Shown in pieces: positions 1 to 7,198 of a stretch of DNA of 38,500 bases. Every line of letters begins with the position of its first letter. Within the stretch, counting starts at the first letter, position 1. The notes under the pieces were generated by a model. The model did no database searches. It saw only the letters and a program-made list of their open reading frames with translations, and was not told where the DNA came from. The stretch is from Anaerolineales bacterium (GTDB lineage Bacteria; Chloroflexota; Anaerolineae; Anaerolineales; UBA11858). The position numbers were made by a program, and so were the translations under genes. The DNA lies in NCBI GenBank assembly GCA_024763275.1, contig JANTFT010000020.1, forward strand, positions 1-38,500, written 5' to 3'.

Positions 1-242
1 AGCATGTGAAGATGAACCGAGAAATGCTTGGAGCTTACGGGCGTTGTCGCTATCGACATAGGAAAATTCTGGTGTTAGAGAGCACCTGGAGAGCACTGAA
101 GAGGAAAGGGGAAAGGTAGCGTGGGCCGAATAAGAGCCCGCAGGGTCAGACTTCATAGAACATCGCTGAATCCAGAAAAGAAGAAGGAAGAGAGAAGAAA
201 GAAGACAATTTATCAGGATTGCGTATAGGCATTATAATACTT
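1..242. other. Left edge without a confident gene
   Basis: No protein or RNA family could be recognised here. Frame 3 of the + strand is open from base 3 to a stop at 117-119 (38 codons, very rich in Arg and Lys), so it could be the 3' tail of a gene outside the window, but it resembles no family I know. Bases about 170-207 are an almost pure purine tract. An scpB start, which often follows scpA, is not present. A 16-base word at 218-233 recurs at 29908-29923 on the other strand. Confidence 0.4.
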
Positions 243-1031
243 TTATCCTAGTTCTAAATTCAATAATGCAAATTCTCTCATTTCTTGCACATCTTTTATT
301 TTTATTATTTTTATTTCATCAAATGTTTCTTTTTGCACCACTTTTATAAAACTCCCTTTTATCAATTCCAAAACTGCCAAAAAGGAAATTACCACATCCA
401 GCTTTGAGAATGATTCTCCCAGCAGCTCTCTGAAGGTTAGATGTTCTGAGATCTCAAATCTAGCAGAGATTTGATTGATTTTGTCTTTGATGGTGATTTT
501 AGGTCTTTCAACTACCGTGCTGATTGACTGCTTGGAGATCTCTTTTTGAAAAATCTGGCTTGCCAACTGATAAAGTTCAAGTACCCCAAACTCACCTAAA
601 TCAAGATTCTCTTTGACATTTATCCTGGCAGGGGAAATTCGAATAAATGTCTGATATCCTTTTTCTTTGCGTTCATTCAATAAGTCCGCGATTTCCTTAT
701 ACCTTTTATAAGCAATCAGCTGGCGGGCAAGATCGTTTCCTACATCCTCCTCATCACCAGAACGATCGGATTGGTGGGGCAGCAGAGCCTCTGACTTGAT
801 CTGGATCAGCTTGGCTGCAATCACCAGGAAGGCAGAGATCTCATCCGGAGGTAGGTCCTGAAGCCCTTCAAGATGCTTAAGATACTGTTCCGTTACCTGG
901 GCTAAAGCGAGTGTTGTGATATCAAGTTCGGCACTTTCAATTAGCTGTAGCAGTAAATCAAGAGGACCCTGATATACCGGGGTATCAATCTTGTAATCAT
1001 TCACCTGGTCTGTTGAGAATTTCAATTCCAT
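243..1031 (-). CDS. scpA: Segregation and condensation protein A (ScpA)
   Basis: ScpA is the kleisin subunit of the bacterial SMC-ScpAB condensin; it bridges SMC heads and helps compact and segregate the chromosome in the cytoplasm. The 262-residue product has the family N-terminus (YQGPLDLLLQLIE near residues 19-31, followed by the LDIT/VTEQYLKHLE region), an acidic middle and a C-terminal winged-helix-like part, and its length is normal. The partner gene scpB is not visible downstream, where the window ends 242 bases later. The ATG at 1031 is chosen because a perfect TATAAT box on the same strand ends only 6 bases before it. This leaves no room for a ribosome binding site and suggests a leaderless mRNA. 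Confidence 0.93.
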   Translation of the reverse strand: MELKFSTDQVNDYKIDTPVYQGPLDLLLQLIESAELDITTLALAQVTEQYLKHLEGLQDLPPDEISAFLVIAAKLIQIKSEALLPHQSDRSGDEEDVGNDLARQLIAYKRYKEIADLLNERKEKGYQTFIRISPARINVKENLDLGEFGVLELYQLASQIFQKEISKQSISTVVERPKITIKDKINQISARFEISEHLTFRELLGESFSKLDVVISFLAVLELIKGSFIKVVQKETFDEIKIIKIKDVQEMREFALLNLELG

Positions 1032-1037
1032 GGGCCT

Positions 1038-1043
1038 ATTATA
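1038..1043 (-). promoter_or_regulatory. -10 box of scpA, probably leaderless
   Basis: TATAAT on the minus strand is followed by 6 bases and then the scpA ATG. With the usual 6-8 base distance from -10 to the transcription start, the mRNA would begin at or next to the start codon. No clear -35 box is seen. Confidence 0.5.
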
Positions 1044-1218
1044 CTCGAGATGAAATCAGTGTGTTTTCTCTTCCCGCTAACTGATGTCAGCATTGCGGCG
1101 TTTATTGGAATTATATTAAAAAATATTAACAGGTCTGGACTATTATTCCTAATATGATTAAATAAGGAGCGGTTTAATTGTGTATGTTTATTGTGAGATA
1201 TAGGAATGAGGTGAAAAA

Positions 1219-1566
1219 ATGCATGAAGAACCAATCCACGTAACCGATGAGGCATTTGAGAAGACCGTCATCAACTCTGAGCTGCCAGTGATTGTTGATT
1301 TTTGGGCACCCTGGTGCGGTCCTTGCAAAATGGTTGCCCCCGCACTTGAAAAAATAGCCAAAGAATATGCCGGAAAATTGATTGTCGCCAAGGTAAACAC
1401 TGACGAACATTCTCTCTGGGCCAGTAAATACGGTGTTCAGGGAATCCCAACCATGTTATTTATCTCTGACGGTAAAGTGATCCACCAGCAGGTGGGCGCT
1501 CTTCCCGAACCCATGCTGCGCACTGTGCTGGATCAGTTCATGTCTCTGGTAGCTAATAAAAACTGA
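1219..1566 (+). CDS. trxA: Thioredoxin
   Basis: This is a cytoplasmic thiol-disulfide oxidoreductase that reduces target disulfides. The 115 residues form one thioredoxin fold with the classical active site WCGPCK (Cys33 and Cys36), the preceding FWAPW context, and the cis-proline in GIPTM (Pro77). The length is typical (about 105-115). The ATG is preceded by a GAGGTG-type ribosome binding site about 6 bases upstream. The gene stands alone on the + strand between two minus-strand units and ends in a strong bidirectional hairpin. No thioredoxin reductase gene lies nearby. Confidence 0.95.
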   Translation: MHEEPIHVTDEAFEKTVINSELPVIVDFWAPWCGPCKMVAPALEKIAKEYAGKLIVAKVNTDEHSLWASKYGVQGIPTMLFISDGKVIHQQVGALPEPMLRTVLDQFMSLVANKN

Positions 1567-1587
1567 TCTATTCCACTTTTCGCAAAT

Positions 1588-1615
1588 AAAAAAACTCCTT
1601 TGCGGGAGTTTTTTT
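1588..1615. terminator. Bidirectional intrinsic terminator
   Basis: The inverted repeat AACTCC/GGAGTT has a TTTGCG loop and is flanked by A7 on the left and T7 on the right. It can end both the thioredoxin transcript (+) and the histidine kinase transcript (-), which converge here. Confidence 0.9.
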
Positions 1616-1617
1616 GT

Positions 1618-2361
1618 TTAATCTTTCCCATTTTCCAGAGGTAGAATGATCTTGAAAGTATTGCCGTCATCTCTGACCAATAGTTGTATATTTCCCCCCA
1701 AGAACAACGCTGTGCGCCTGGCGACAGCCAATCCCAAACCCATGCCCTCGTATTTGCGAGTCAGGTAATTCTCAAGCTGGCGGAAATCCTCAAATATCGT
1801 CTCGCGCTTATCTTCAGGGATAGGAGCAGCCCAATCATTTATGGAGATGATCAGCTGCTCCTCAGCGATCTCCCCGATGACCTGCACTTTTCCGTCAGGT
1901 GGCGAGAATTTGGCCGCGTTGGAAAGCAAGTTCTTGAAAAGTATGATCAAGCTCTCCCCATCATAGCGCATATTCTGAATTTCCCGGGGGAGATCAGCCA
2001 CCAGGTTGATGTGTTTCTTTTTCAGATTCGGTTTCAGCAGCTCGTAGGTTTGAATAAAAGCTTCTCCGATCGGTATAGGGTTCAGATAGGTGATTTCCTT
2101 GCCCAGCTGCAACCTGGTGAAGTCCGTGAGCTCTTGAACAACCCGGGTCAGCTTATGAGTATTCCTTTCTACGATATCCAGGTATTTTCTGGCTGTTTCC
2201 GGATCGCGTTCCAGCTCTTCCAAAGTGAGATCCAGGTAGCCTGAGATCAAGTTGAGAGGGGTGCGGAGCTCATGACTGACCAGGGCGACAAAGGTATTTT
2301 TCAATTCGTCCAGTTCCCGCATTTTGTTTTGGAGCTCCTCTCCAGCATTGTGTTCAGCCAT
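1618..2361 (-). CDS. Sensorless histidine kinase with degenerate G1 box
   Basis: The 247-residue soluble protein has a HisKA dimerisation domain (about 15-85; phospho-acceptor His30 in LVSHELRTPLN) and a HATPase_c domain (about 135-245). The N box (NLLSNAAKFSPP, from residue 144) and G2 box (GMGLGL, from 206) are intact. The G1 box, normally DxGxG, reads DWAAP at 176-180, so both glycines are missing. There is no membrane segment or sensor domain, so input must come from partner proteins or a short N-terminal helix. It is the last gene of a row with a PP2C phosphatase and a P-loop protein, 35 bases after the latter. No response regulator is adjacent. ATP affinity may be unusual, but this is inference. 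Confidence 0.85.
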   Translation of the reverse strand: MAEHNAGEELQNKMRELDELKNTFVALVSHELRTPLNLISGYLDLTLEELERDPETARKYLDIVERNTHKLTRVVQELTDFTRLQLGKEITYLNPIPIGEAFIQTYELLKPNLKKKHINLVADLPREIQNMRYDGESLIILFKNLLSNAAKFSPPDGKVQVIGEIAEEQLIISINDWAAPIPEDKRETIFEDFRQLENYLTRKYEGMGLGLAVARRTALFLGGNIQLLVRDDGNTFKIILPLENGKD

Positions 2362-2396
2362 ATAGAAGAACCTTTCCGTTCATCTGTTAACCAATA

Positions 2397-2750
2397 TCAC
2401 GCCTTCTCCAATTCCGCTAATACCAGCTGCAGCACCTCATTGGGAGTTTTATCATCAGTCTGGATATACAAGTCAGCATGCTCCCTGGCATGAGCCAACC
2501 TTTGAATCTGGTTGTCATAGATCTGCCAGTACCAATCGGAGCCAGTGCGCAGCTTGGAAACCTCAAAAGAGACATCCAGATAAATCAGGTAATCCGGCCG
2601 GGCAATCTGAGCCCACATATCCTGAACATAGGAGTGTTCCTGGGCTATATGCTTGGCCTGATAGCCCAGGAGTCTAAGCTGGGCTATCAGCGTTGATTTT
2701 CCCGCCGCACACGGTCCTACAATTCCCAAAACCAGCGCCTGGGAAGTCAT
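2397..2750 (-). CDS. Short P-loop kinase-like protein
   Basis: A 117-residue P-loop NTPase with a Walker A motif GPCAAGKST at residues 11-19. Next comes a strand ending in DYLIYLDVS, then an Arg-containing helix, as in small nucleoside or nucleotide kinases. It is much shorter than typical adenylate, dephospho-CoA or thymidylate kinases (170-210 residues) and lacks a clear substrate lid, so the substrate cannot be named. Its ATG overlaps the stop of the upstream PP2C gene by 4 bases, which indicates translational coupling. The product may phosphorylate a small molecule or act as a nucleotide-dependent switch with its PP2C and histidine kinase neighbours; neither can be decided from sequence. 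Confidence 0.7.
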   Translation of the reverse strand: MTSQALVLGIVGPCAAGKSTLIAQLRLLGYQAKHIAQEHSYVQDMWAQIARPDYLIYLDVSFEVSKLRTGSDWYWQIYDNQIQRLAHAREHADLYIQTDDKTPNEVLQLVLAELEKA

Positions 2751-3463
2751 TTTCCAAGTGAATTCACTGGAAGCCGGACGGACATCCGCCGGATCAGATC
2801 ACCCCTGTGGGACAGCACTCTCAAAACCACAATGCTAATATCATCTCTGGGTTTGCCCCGATCAAGTTTCAACGCATGGGACATCAGGGAATCTGCGATA
2901 CTTTCCGGAGAAGGATCTTCGCTGTCCAGCTCCACTTTCACACAGGTGGGGACATCCATGGAATCACCAAAGTAAGATCCTGCGTGAACCAGGCCATCGG
3001 TATAGACCACCACGGTAAGACCTGGTTCAAGAGGGATCTCTGAAATCATGGGGCGGATTTCCCTATGCAGACCAACCGCATCGGATTTTTCAGCAAGCAA
3101 TTTGATCTTTCCATTATAGGAGATAACGACTGGTGCTGGATTGTTTCTGGTAATCACCAGCGTTCCGGTCTGCAGATCTGCAGAGAGGATATTCAATGTC
3201 GCGGTAACTCGCCCCCCGCGTTCGGTGTACAACGCATCCGATGCAGCTCTGGCCGCAGCGCCATCCCGGACCCCGTCTGCCAGGAATTGGATCACTTTCC
3301 TGACAACCAGACTGGAAACCCATTTTGCACCCTTCCCGGAGCTCTGGCCATCCGCCAGGACGACCGACATACCCCCGTTAGGACGTTCGATCACTTCTGC
3401 CGTATCTCCACTTTCCGAAGCGGCATACTTTCTGGTCTTAGAAATAGCAATTTGGACTTCCAT
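2747..3463 (-). CDS. SpoIIE/RsbU-like PP2C phosphatase
   Basis: The 238 residues form a single PP2C-type Ser/Thr phosphatase domain of the SpoIIE branch. The metal-binding aspartates are in VVLADGQSSGKGA (about residue 38), VVYTDGLVHAG and RDDISIVVL near the C-terminus. Such enzymes usually dephosphorylate anti-sigma-factor antagonists in partner-switching systems. There is no sensor, receiver or membrane domain. The gene starts 91 bases after mgtE and overlaps the P-loop gene by 4 bases; the histidine kinase follows. The ATG at 3463 lies 6 bases after a TAAAAT box, which fits a leaderless transcript and an internal promoter downstream of mgtE. Confidence 0.85.
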   Translation of the reverse strand: MEVQIAISKTRKYAASESGDTAEVIERPNGGMSVVLADGQSSGKGAKWVSSLVVRKVIQFLADGVRDGAAARAASDALYTERGGRVTATLNILSADLQTGTLVITRNNPAPVVISYNGKIKLLAEKSDAVGLHREIRPMISEIPLEPGLTVVVYTDGLVHAGSYFGDSMDVPTCVKVELDSEDPSPESIADSLMSHALKLDRGKPRDDISIVVLRVLSHRGDLIRRMSVRLPVNSLGK

Positions 3464-3469
3464 GCCCAG

Positions 3470-3498
3470 ATTTTACAATAACATCATGAAAATGGAAA
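3470..3498 (-). promoter_or_regulatory. Promoter of the PP2C gene, probably leaderless
   Basis: On the minus strand TTTCCA (4 of 6 matches to the -35 consensus), a 17-base spacer and TAAAAT are followed after 6 bases by the ATG of the PP2C gene. The spacing would put the transcription start at the start codon. Confidence 0.4.
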
Positions 3499-3554
3499 GG
3501 AAGGCTAGCTTTAAAGATCAGATAAGCGCAGGCGTCAAGGAGAATCCTGCCCGT

Positions 3555-4922
3555 TCACACATATTGCTGGATCAGAGGTAAAAACTTGGCAGCGAGGCTT
3601 AGGAAGATCAAAAACCCGATGCTGTCCGTGATCGCGGTAACTAGAACCGAAGATGCCAGGGCAGGATCCTGTCCCAGCAGGTCCAGCAATAAGGGAGCTA
3701 GAGTCCCTACAATACTGGCGACCAGCATGTTACCCAGCAGCGCCAGGCCGAGCACCAAACCTAGCCAGGGATTTGCCTGCCAGAGGCCGACCCCAACCCC
3801 TACGATCACCCCAATCAATATCCCCAAAGAGATGCCAACCACAATTTGGCGGAGCAGAATGAACAAGATCTGCCTGGGTTTAACCTTGCCCAGAGCCAGT
3901 GAGCGGACAATCATGGCTACATTCTGGCTGGCCGCATTTCCGCCCTGTGCCGCGACGACCGACTGAAAGAAAGCCAGCACAGCTACTTTGACGAACAAAT
4001 CCCCAAAATTACTGATCACCCATGAACCTATAAGGGCAGTGACAGTATTCAACAACAACCACGGCAAACGACCTTTCAGCTGTACCAGCAGCCTGCTTTC
4101 AGGCTCCAGAGTGGTATCAGAAACGCTTGCCAGGCGGTAAATATCCTCGGTCGATTCATCGATAAGGACATCAAGGATATCATCATGTGAAATCACGCCG
4201 ACCAGCTGGTGATGCTGGTTTACAACGGGTAGGGCCTGCAGATCATAATGCTTCATGACCCGGGCTGCTTCCTCCTGGTCCTGCATGGGCTGTACACTGA
4301 TCACCTGATCATCCATAATATCCGCTATCTTCTGATCAGGATGGGCAAAGACCAATTCCCGGAAACCGATCACTCCCTTCAGTTTCCTGTTCTGGTCCAC
4401 CACAAAAAGGTAGTAAGGTATGTCCGTTTCCAATCCCGTAGAGCGCAGAAATTCAATTGCCTGCTCAACCGTATCTCCAGGAGATAAGCTTAGAAAATCG
4501 GTGGTCATCCTCCCGCCAGCGGTTTCATCCGGATAGCGGAGCAGGGGCAGCACTTCTTCGGGTTCTTCCATCAACGAAATGGTCTTTTTGACTTCCTGCT
4601 TGGAAAGATCTCCGAGCAGGTCTGCGGCCTCGTCCGGGTCCATATCGTCAATGATGTCAGCTAGGAAGGGCAGGGGGAGATCTTTAGCAGCGCTCAGGGT
4701 TTGTTTATCATCCAGCTCATCAAAGATATCCGCAATTTCAGGTACTTCCAGCTTCTCAAGCAGGATTTCCCGTTGTTCGGGTTTGAGGCTGTAGAAGAAC
4801 TTGGCCTGGTCGGCAGGATGCATGTCCCGCAAGAGTTCCAGGACCGATCCATAATCCTCTTCATCAAGAAAGGCTTCCAGGGCTTTGATAGTTTCAGGAT
4901 CGCTGCTTTGATGGGTTGTCAT
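3555..4922 (-). CDS. mgtE: Magnesium channel/transporter MgtE
   Basis: MgtE is a homodimeric inner-membrane Mg2+ channel gated by its own cytoplasmic Mg2+ sensor. The 455 residues show the full family order: superhelical MgtE_N domain (about 10-125), two CBS domains (about 135-255) and five membrane helices (about 285-450). The pore-helix region carries AAQGGNAASQ, matching the family P/G-GNA-Q signature, and the ion-site aspartate is present in TAITDSIGF. The ATG has a CGGAG ribosome binding site 6 bases upstream. A PP2C phosphatase gene follows after 91 bases. No Mg2+ riboswitch fits in the 84 bases upstream, which hold the terminator of the preceding gene. Confidence 0.95.
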   Translation of the reverse strand: MTTHQSSDPETIKALEAFLDEEDYGSVLELLRDMHPADQAKFFYSLKPEQREILLEKLEVPEIADIFDELDDKQTLSAAKDLPLPFLADIIDDMDPDEAADLLGDLSKQEVKKTISLMEEPEEVLPLLRYPDETAGGRMTTDFLSLSPGDTVEQAIEFLRSTGLETDIPYYLFVVDQNRKLKGVIGFRELVFAHPDQKIADIMDDQVISVQPMQDQEEAARVMKHYDLQALPVVNQHHQLVGVISHDDILDVLIDESTEDIYRLASVSDTTLEPESRLLVQLKGRLPWLLLNTVTALIGSWVISNFGDLFVKVAVLAFFQSVVAAQGGNAASQNVAMIVRSLALGKVKPRQILFILLRQIVVGISLGILIGVIVGVGVGLWQANPWLGLVLGLALLGNMLVASIVGTLAPLLLDLLGQDPALASSVLVTAITDSIGFLIFLSLAAKFLPLIQQYV

Positions 4923-4945
4923 ACGATTCTCCGGCCCTATAATTT

Positions 4946-4976
4946 AAAAAACTGGCAGTCCTTCTTCATCTGCCAG
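4946..4976 (-). terminator. Intrinsic terminator after the NIL gene
   Basis: On the minus strand the stem CTGGCAG/CTGCCAG with an 11-base loop is followed by six T. It lies 30 bases after the NIL-domain gene and before mgtE. Confidence 0.8.
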
Positions 4977-5006
4977 ATAACCAAAAAACAAATGCAGGAT
5001 GCAGAC

Positions 5007-5234
5007 TTAGTTTGTTAAGAGAACAACCTCAACTCCTTGTTCCCGGAGCCAGAAGATCGCGTCTTCTATTTCCTGGGCTTTACCAGAGACACGTATGTCA
5101 ATCCAGCCTTGCTCATCAGTCACATTTGCGCGCAGGATATTGACAGTGAAAGAATGCCCCTTCATCAACCTGTTGACGATCGGTTCATCCTGCAAGCTGG
5201 CTGGAAAAATCAGCCGAACTGATTGGCTCAACAT
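5007..5234 (-). CDS. Stand-alone NIL-domain protein
   Basis: The 75 residues match the NIL domain, a small ferredoxin-like fold usually found at the C-terminus of methionine ABC transporter ATPases (MetN), where it binds methionine, or fused to 4Fe-4S ferredoxins. Here it stands alone: RLIFPASLQDEPIVNRLMKG opens the domain and GWIDIRVSGKAQEIEDAIFWL covers the central strand and second helix. No transporter or ferredoxin gene adjoins it; rlmN lies 59 bases upstream. A possible amino-acid-sensing role is inference. The start is reached through a tiny overlapping reading frame (5228-5251), and only a weak GAGAGAG sequence serves as ribosome binding site. Confidence 0.8.
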   Translation of the reverse strand: MLSQSVRLIFPASLQDEPIVNRLMKGHSFTVNILRANVTDEQGWIDIRVSGKAQEIEDAIFWLREQGVEVVLLTN

Positions 5235-5293
5235 GCCGTCTCTCTCTTCATAAATCTATTTTAGCATGAAAGAGGTGGGGTAGCGGTCCCGCT

Positions 5294-6328
5294 TTATCTC
5301 TGCGGCTGGCTGGCCAACTGTCCGCATCCAGCCAGAATATCAATTCCCCGTCGCAGCCGGATAGTGCAGGGTATCCCGGCTTCAAGCAAGATGTTCTGGA
5401 ACTCCGCAGCGCTTCGATCCCCGGCTGGACGTCCCTGATAATGTTCAACAGGATTAAGCTGGATCAGGTTGACGTGGAAGAGCTTTCCTTCCAGGAGAAG
5501 CGCCAATTTCCGGGCCTGGTCCGGCGTGTCATTCAAACCCTCAATCAGCGCCCATTCAATTGTTATCCGCCGGTTTGTCTCACCCAAGTAATGATCACAG
5601 GCATCCATCAGCGCGCTGAGGGGATATTTTTTATTGATAGGGACGATTGAAGAACGCAGCTCATCGTCGGCGGCGTGGAGAGAGATGGCTAGATTGATCT
5701 GGGTCCTTTCAGCCGCAAACCTGCGAATACCAGGCACAAGACCAACTGTTGAGATTGTAAAGCGCCTCATACCCATTCCAAATCCCCCAGGGTCATTCAA
5801 AGTCCTGATGGCTGAAAGAACCTCCTCGTAATTATGGAATGGTTCTCCCATCCCCATCAGCACCACATTGGTAAGTTCCTTGCCGCCCTCTTTAATCGTC
5901 AGGGCTGACTTCAGCACCTGTTCTACAATCTCGCCCCGGCTGAGGTTCCGGGATAAACCCATATTTCCGGTCGCGCAGAAACTGCATCCCATGGCACATC
6001 CCACCTGGCTGGATATGCAGGCTGTCTGTCGCTGGCTGTATTCCATCAACACTGTTTCAATGGCTGAGCCGTCAGGCAGCCGGTATAAATACTTCCTGGT
6101 TAAACCATCCGAGGAAATCAGCACTCTTTCCTGCCGCAGGCAACCGATAACATATTTTTGTCCCAGACGGTCCCGTAAGGAGCGGGGAAGGGTGCTGAAC
6201 TGATCTGCCCGGGTCCAGCCCTTTTGGTAAAGTCCCTGCCAGAGCTGGTCTGCCCGGTAGCCAGGTTCTCCGAGCTCCTCGAAGACCTTTCGGACATCGC
6301 CCAGGCTCAAATCATATAAGTTTTCCAT
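5294..6328 (-). CDS. rlmN: 23S rRNA/tRNA adenine-C2 methyltransferase RlmN
   Basis: This radical SAM enzyme methylates C2 of an adenosine in 23S rRNA (A2503 in E. coli numbering) and of tRNA position 37. The 344 residues include the N-terminal helical RNA-binding part, the radical SAM CxxxCxxC motif (Cys111, Cys115, Cys118 in GCAMGCSFCATGNMG) and the C-terminal methyl-carrying cysteine in DILAGCGQL (Cys335). Length and motifs are normal, so the enzyme should be active. It overlaps the upstream HAD phosphatase gene by 17 bases, so the two are co-translated. Confidence 0.96.
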   Translation of the reverse strand: MENLYDLSLGDVRKVFEELGEPGYRADQLWQGLYQKGWTRADQFSTLPRSLRDRLGQKYVIGCLRQERVLISSDGLTRKYLYRLPDGSAIETVLMEYSQRQTACISSQVGCAMGCSFCATGNMGLSRNLSRGEIVEQVLKSALTIKEGGKELTNVVLMGMGEPFHNYEEVLSAIRTLNDPGGFGMGMRRFTISTVGLVPGIRRFAAERTQINLAISLHAADDELRSSIVPINKKYPLSALMDACDHYLGETNRRITIEWALIEGLNDTPDQARKLALLLEGKLFHVNLIQLNPVEHYQGRPAGDRSAAEFQNILLEAGIPCTIRLRRGIDILAGCGQLASQPQR

Positions 6329-7130
6329 CGTTTGCCCTCAGCTCCTCAACCACTTTTAAGGCATTTTCAGCGATGCGCTCGGGCTGGGGCCTCCAGCTGT
6401 CAGCGGTTTTCCGGTCTGTGACGCCAGTGAGCACCAAACAGGTACGCAGACCCAGTTTCTGGGCTCCCAGGATATCAGTCTCCAAACGGTCCCCGATCAT
6501 CAGGGTTTCCCTGGGACTGCATCCCGCTCGCTTAAGAGCCAGCTCGAAGAGCGGACTGGCAGGTTTTCCGATCATCACCGGACTCAGACCGGAGGAAGCC
6601 TCTATGGACATGATTATCGCCCCGGCTCCAGGTGCAAAGCCAGTCGGAGTGGGGAACGTCGTGTCAGGATTGGTACCGATGAATGCGGCACCCGCATGAA
6701 TATACTGGGTAGCGCGGTTGAGATGCTGATAGGTCAGATCCCGGTCCAATCCCACAACCACAGCAGACACATCAGCTTCCCCTCCAGAGCTGACCACCTG
6801 GAAACCTTTCTCGAGAATCTTGCGGCGAAGCCCTTCCTCGCCGATGACATACAGCTTGCTGCCAGCTGGAAATTGCTGCGCTAAATAGTCCGCGGTCGCT
6901 CCCGCGCTGGTTACGAACTGGCTCAGCTCCAGGTTCACGCCAAATCCAGTCAGAATCTCCTGGTATTTACTGGCTGTCTTGGTTGAGTTATTGGTCACAC
7001 AATATGCCTGACAGCCAAGGTCGCGGATTTCGGAAAAGAGGGCCCTGATGTCAAGAACGGGTGTTCTGCCCCGCCACAGGACGCCGTCCATATCCAGAAG
7101 GATTGTCCGGATTTTAACTGATTTGGTCAT
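6312..7130 (-). CDS. HAD-superfamily phosphatase, NagD/PGP type
   Basis: A 272-residue HAD hydrolase of the C2a-capped NagD/phosphoglycolate-phosphatase group. Motif I is LLDMDGVLWRG (nucleophile Asp13, acid Asp15), motif II YCVTNNSTKT, and motif III/IV MIGDRLETDILGAQKLGL near the C-terminus; the cap lies between. The substrate is probably a small phosphomonoester (nucleotide, phosphoglycolate or sugar phosphate) and cannot be fixed from sequence. It begins the HAD-rlmN pair directly after the terminator of clpP. No clear ribosome binding site precedes the ATG. Confidence 0.88.
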   Translation of the reverse strand: MTKSVKIRTILLDMDGVLWRGRTPVLDIRALFSEIRDLGCQAYCVTNNSTKTASKYQEILTGFGVNLELSQFVTSAGATADYLAQQFPAGSKLYVIGEEGLRRKILEKGFQVVSSGGEADVSAVVVGLDRDLTYQHLNRATQYIHAGAAFIGTNPDTTFPTPTGFAPGAGAIIMSIEASSGLSPVMIGKPASPLFELALKRAGCSPRETLMIGDRLETDILGAQKLGLRTCLVLTGVTDRKTADSWRPQPERIAENALKVVEELRANDGKLI

Positions 7131-7152
7131 TACGATACCCGTAAGTTTGAGA

Positions 7153-7187
7153 AGAAAAAAAAGCCCGGCTGAAGTCCTGCCGGGCTT
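7153..7187 (-). terminator. Intrinsic terminator after clpP
   Basis: The perfect 9-base stem AAGCCCGGC/GCCGGGCTT with a 9-base loop is flanked by A8 on the left (a T run on the minus strand). It lies directly after the clpP stop codon and separates tig-clpP from the HAD-rlmN pair. Confidence 0.9.
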
Positions 7188-7198
7188 TTTTTGCTGGT

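Noticed and set aside
4923-5006. An M-box type Mg2+ riboswitch upstream of mgtE.
   Set aside because: The space is only 84 bases and is explained by a terminator of the NIL gene plus a ribosome binding site; no M-box core is visible.
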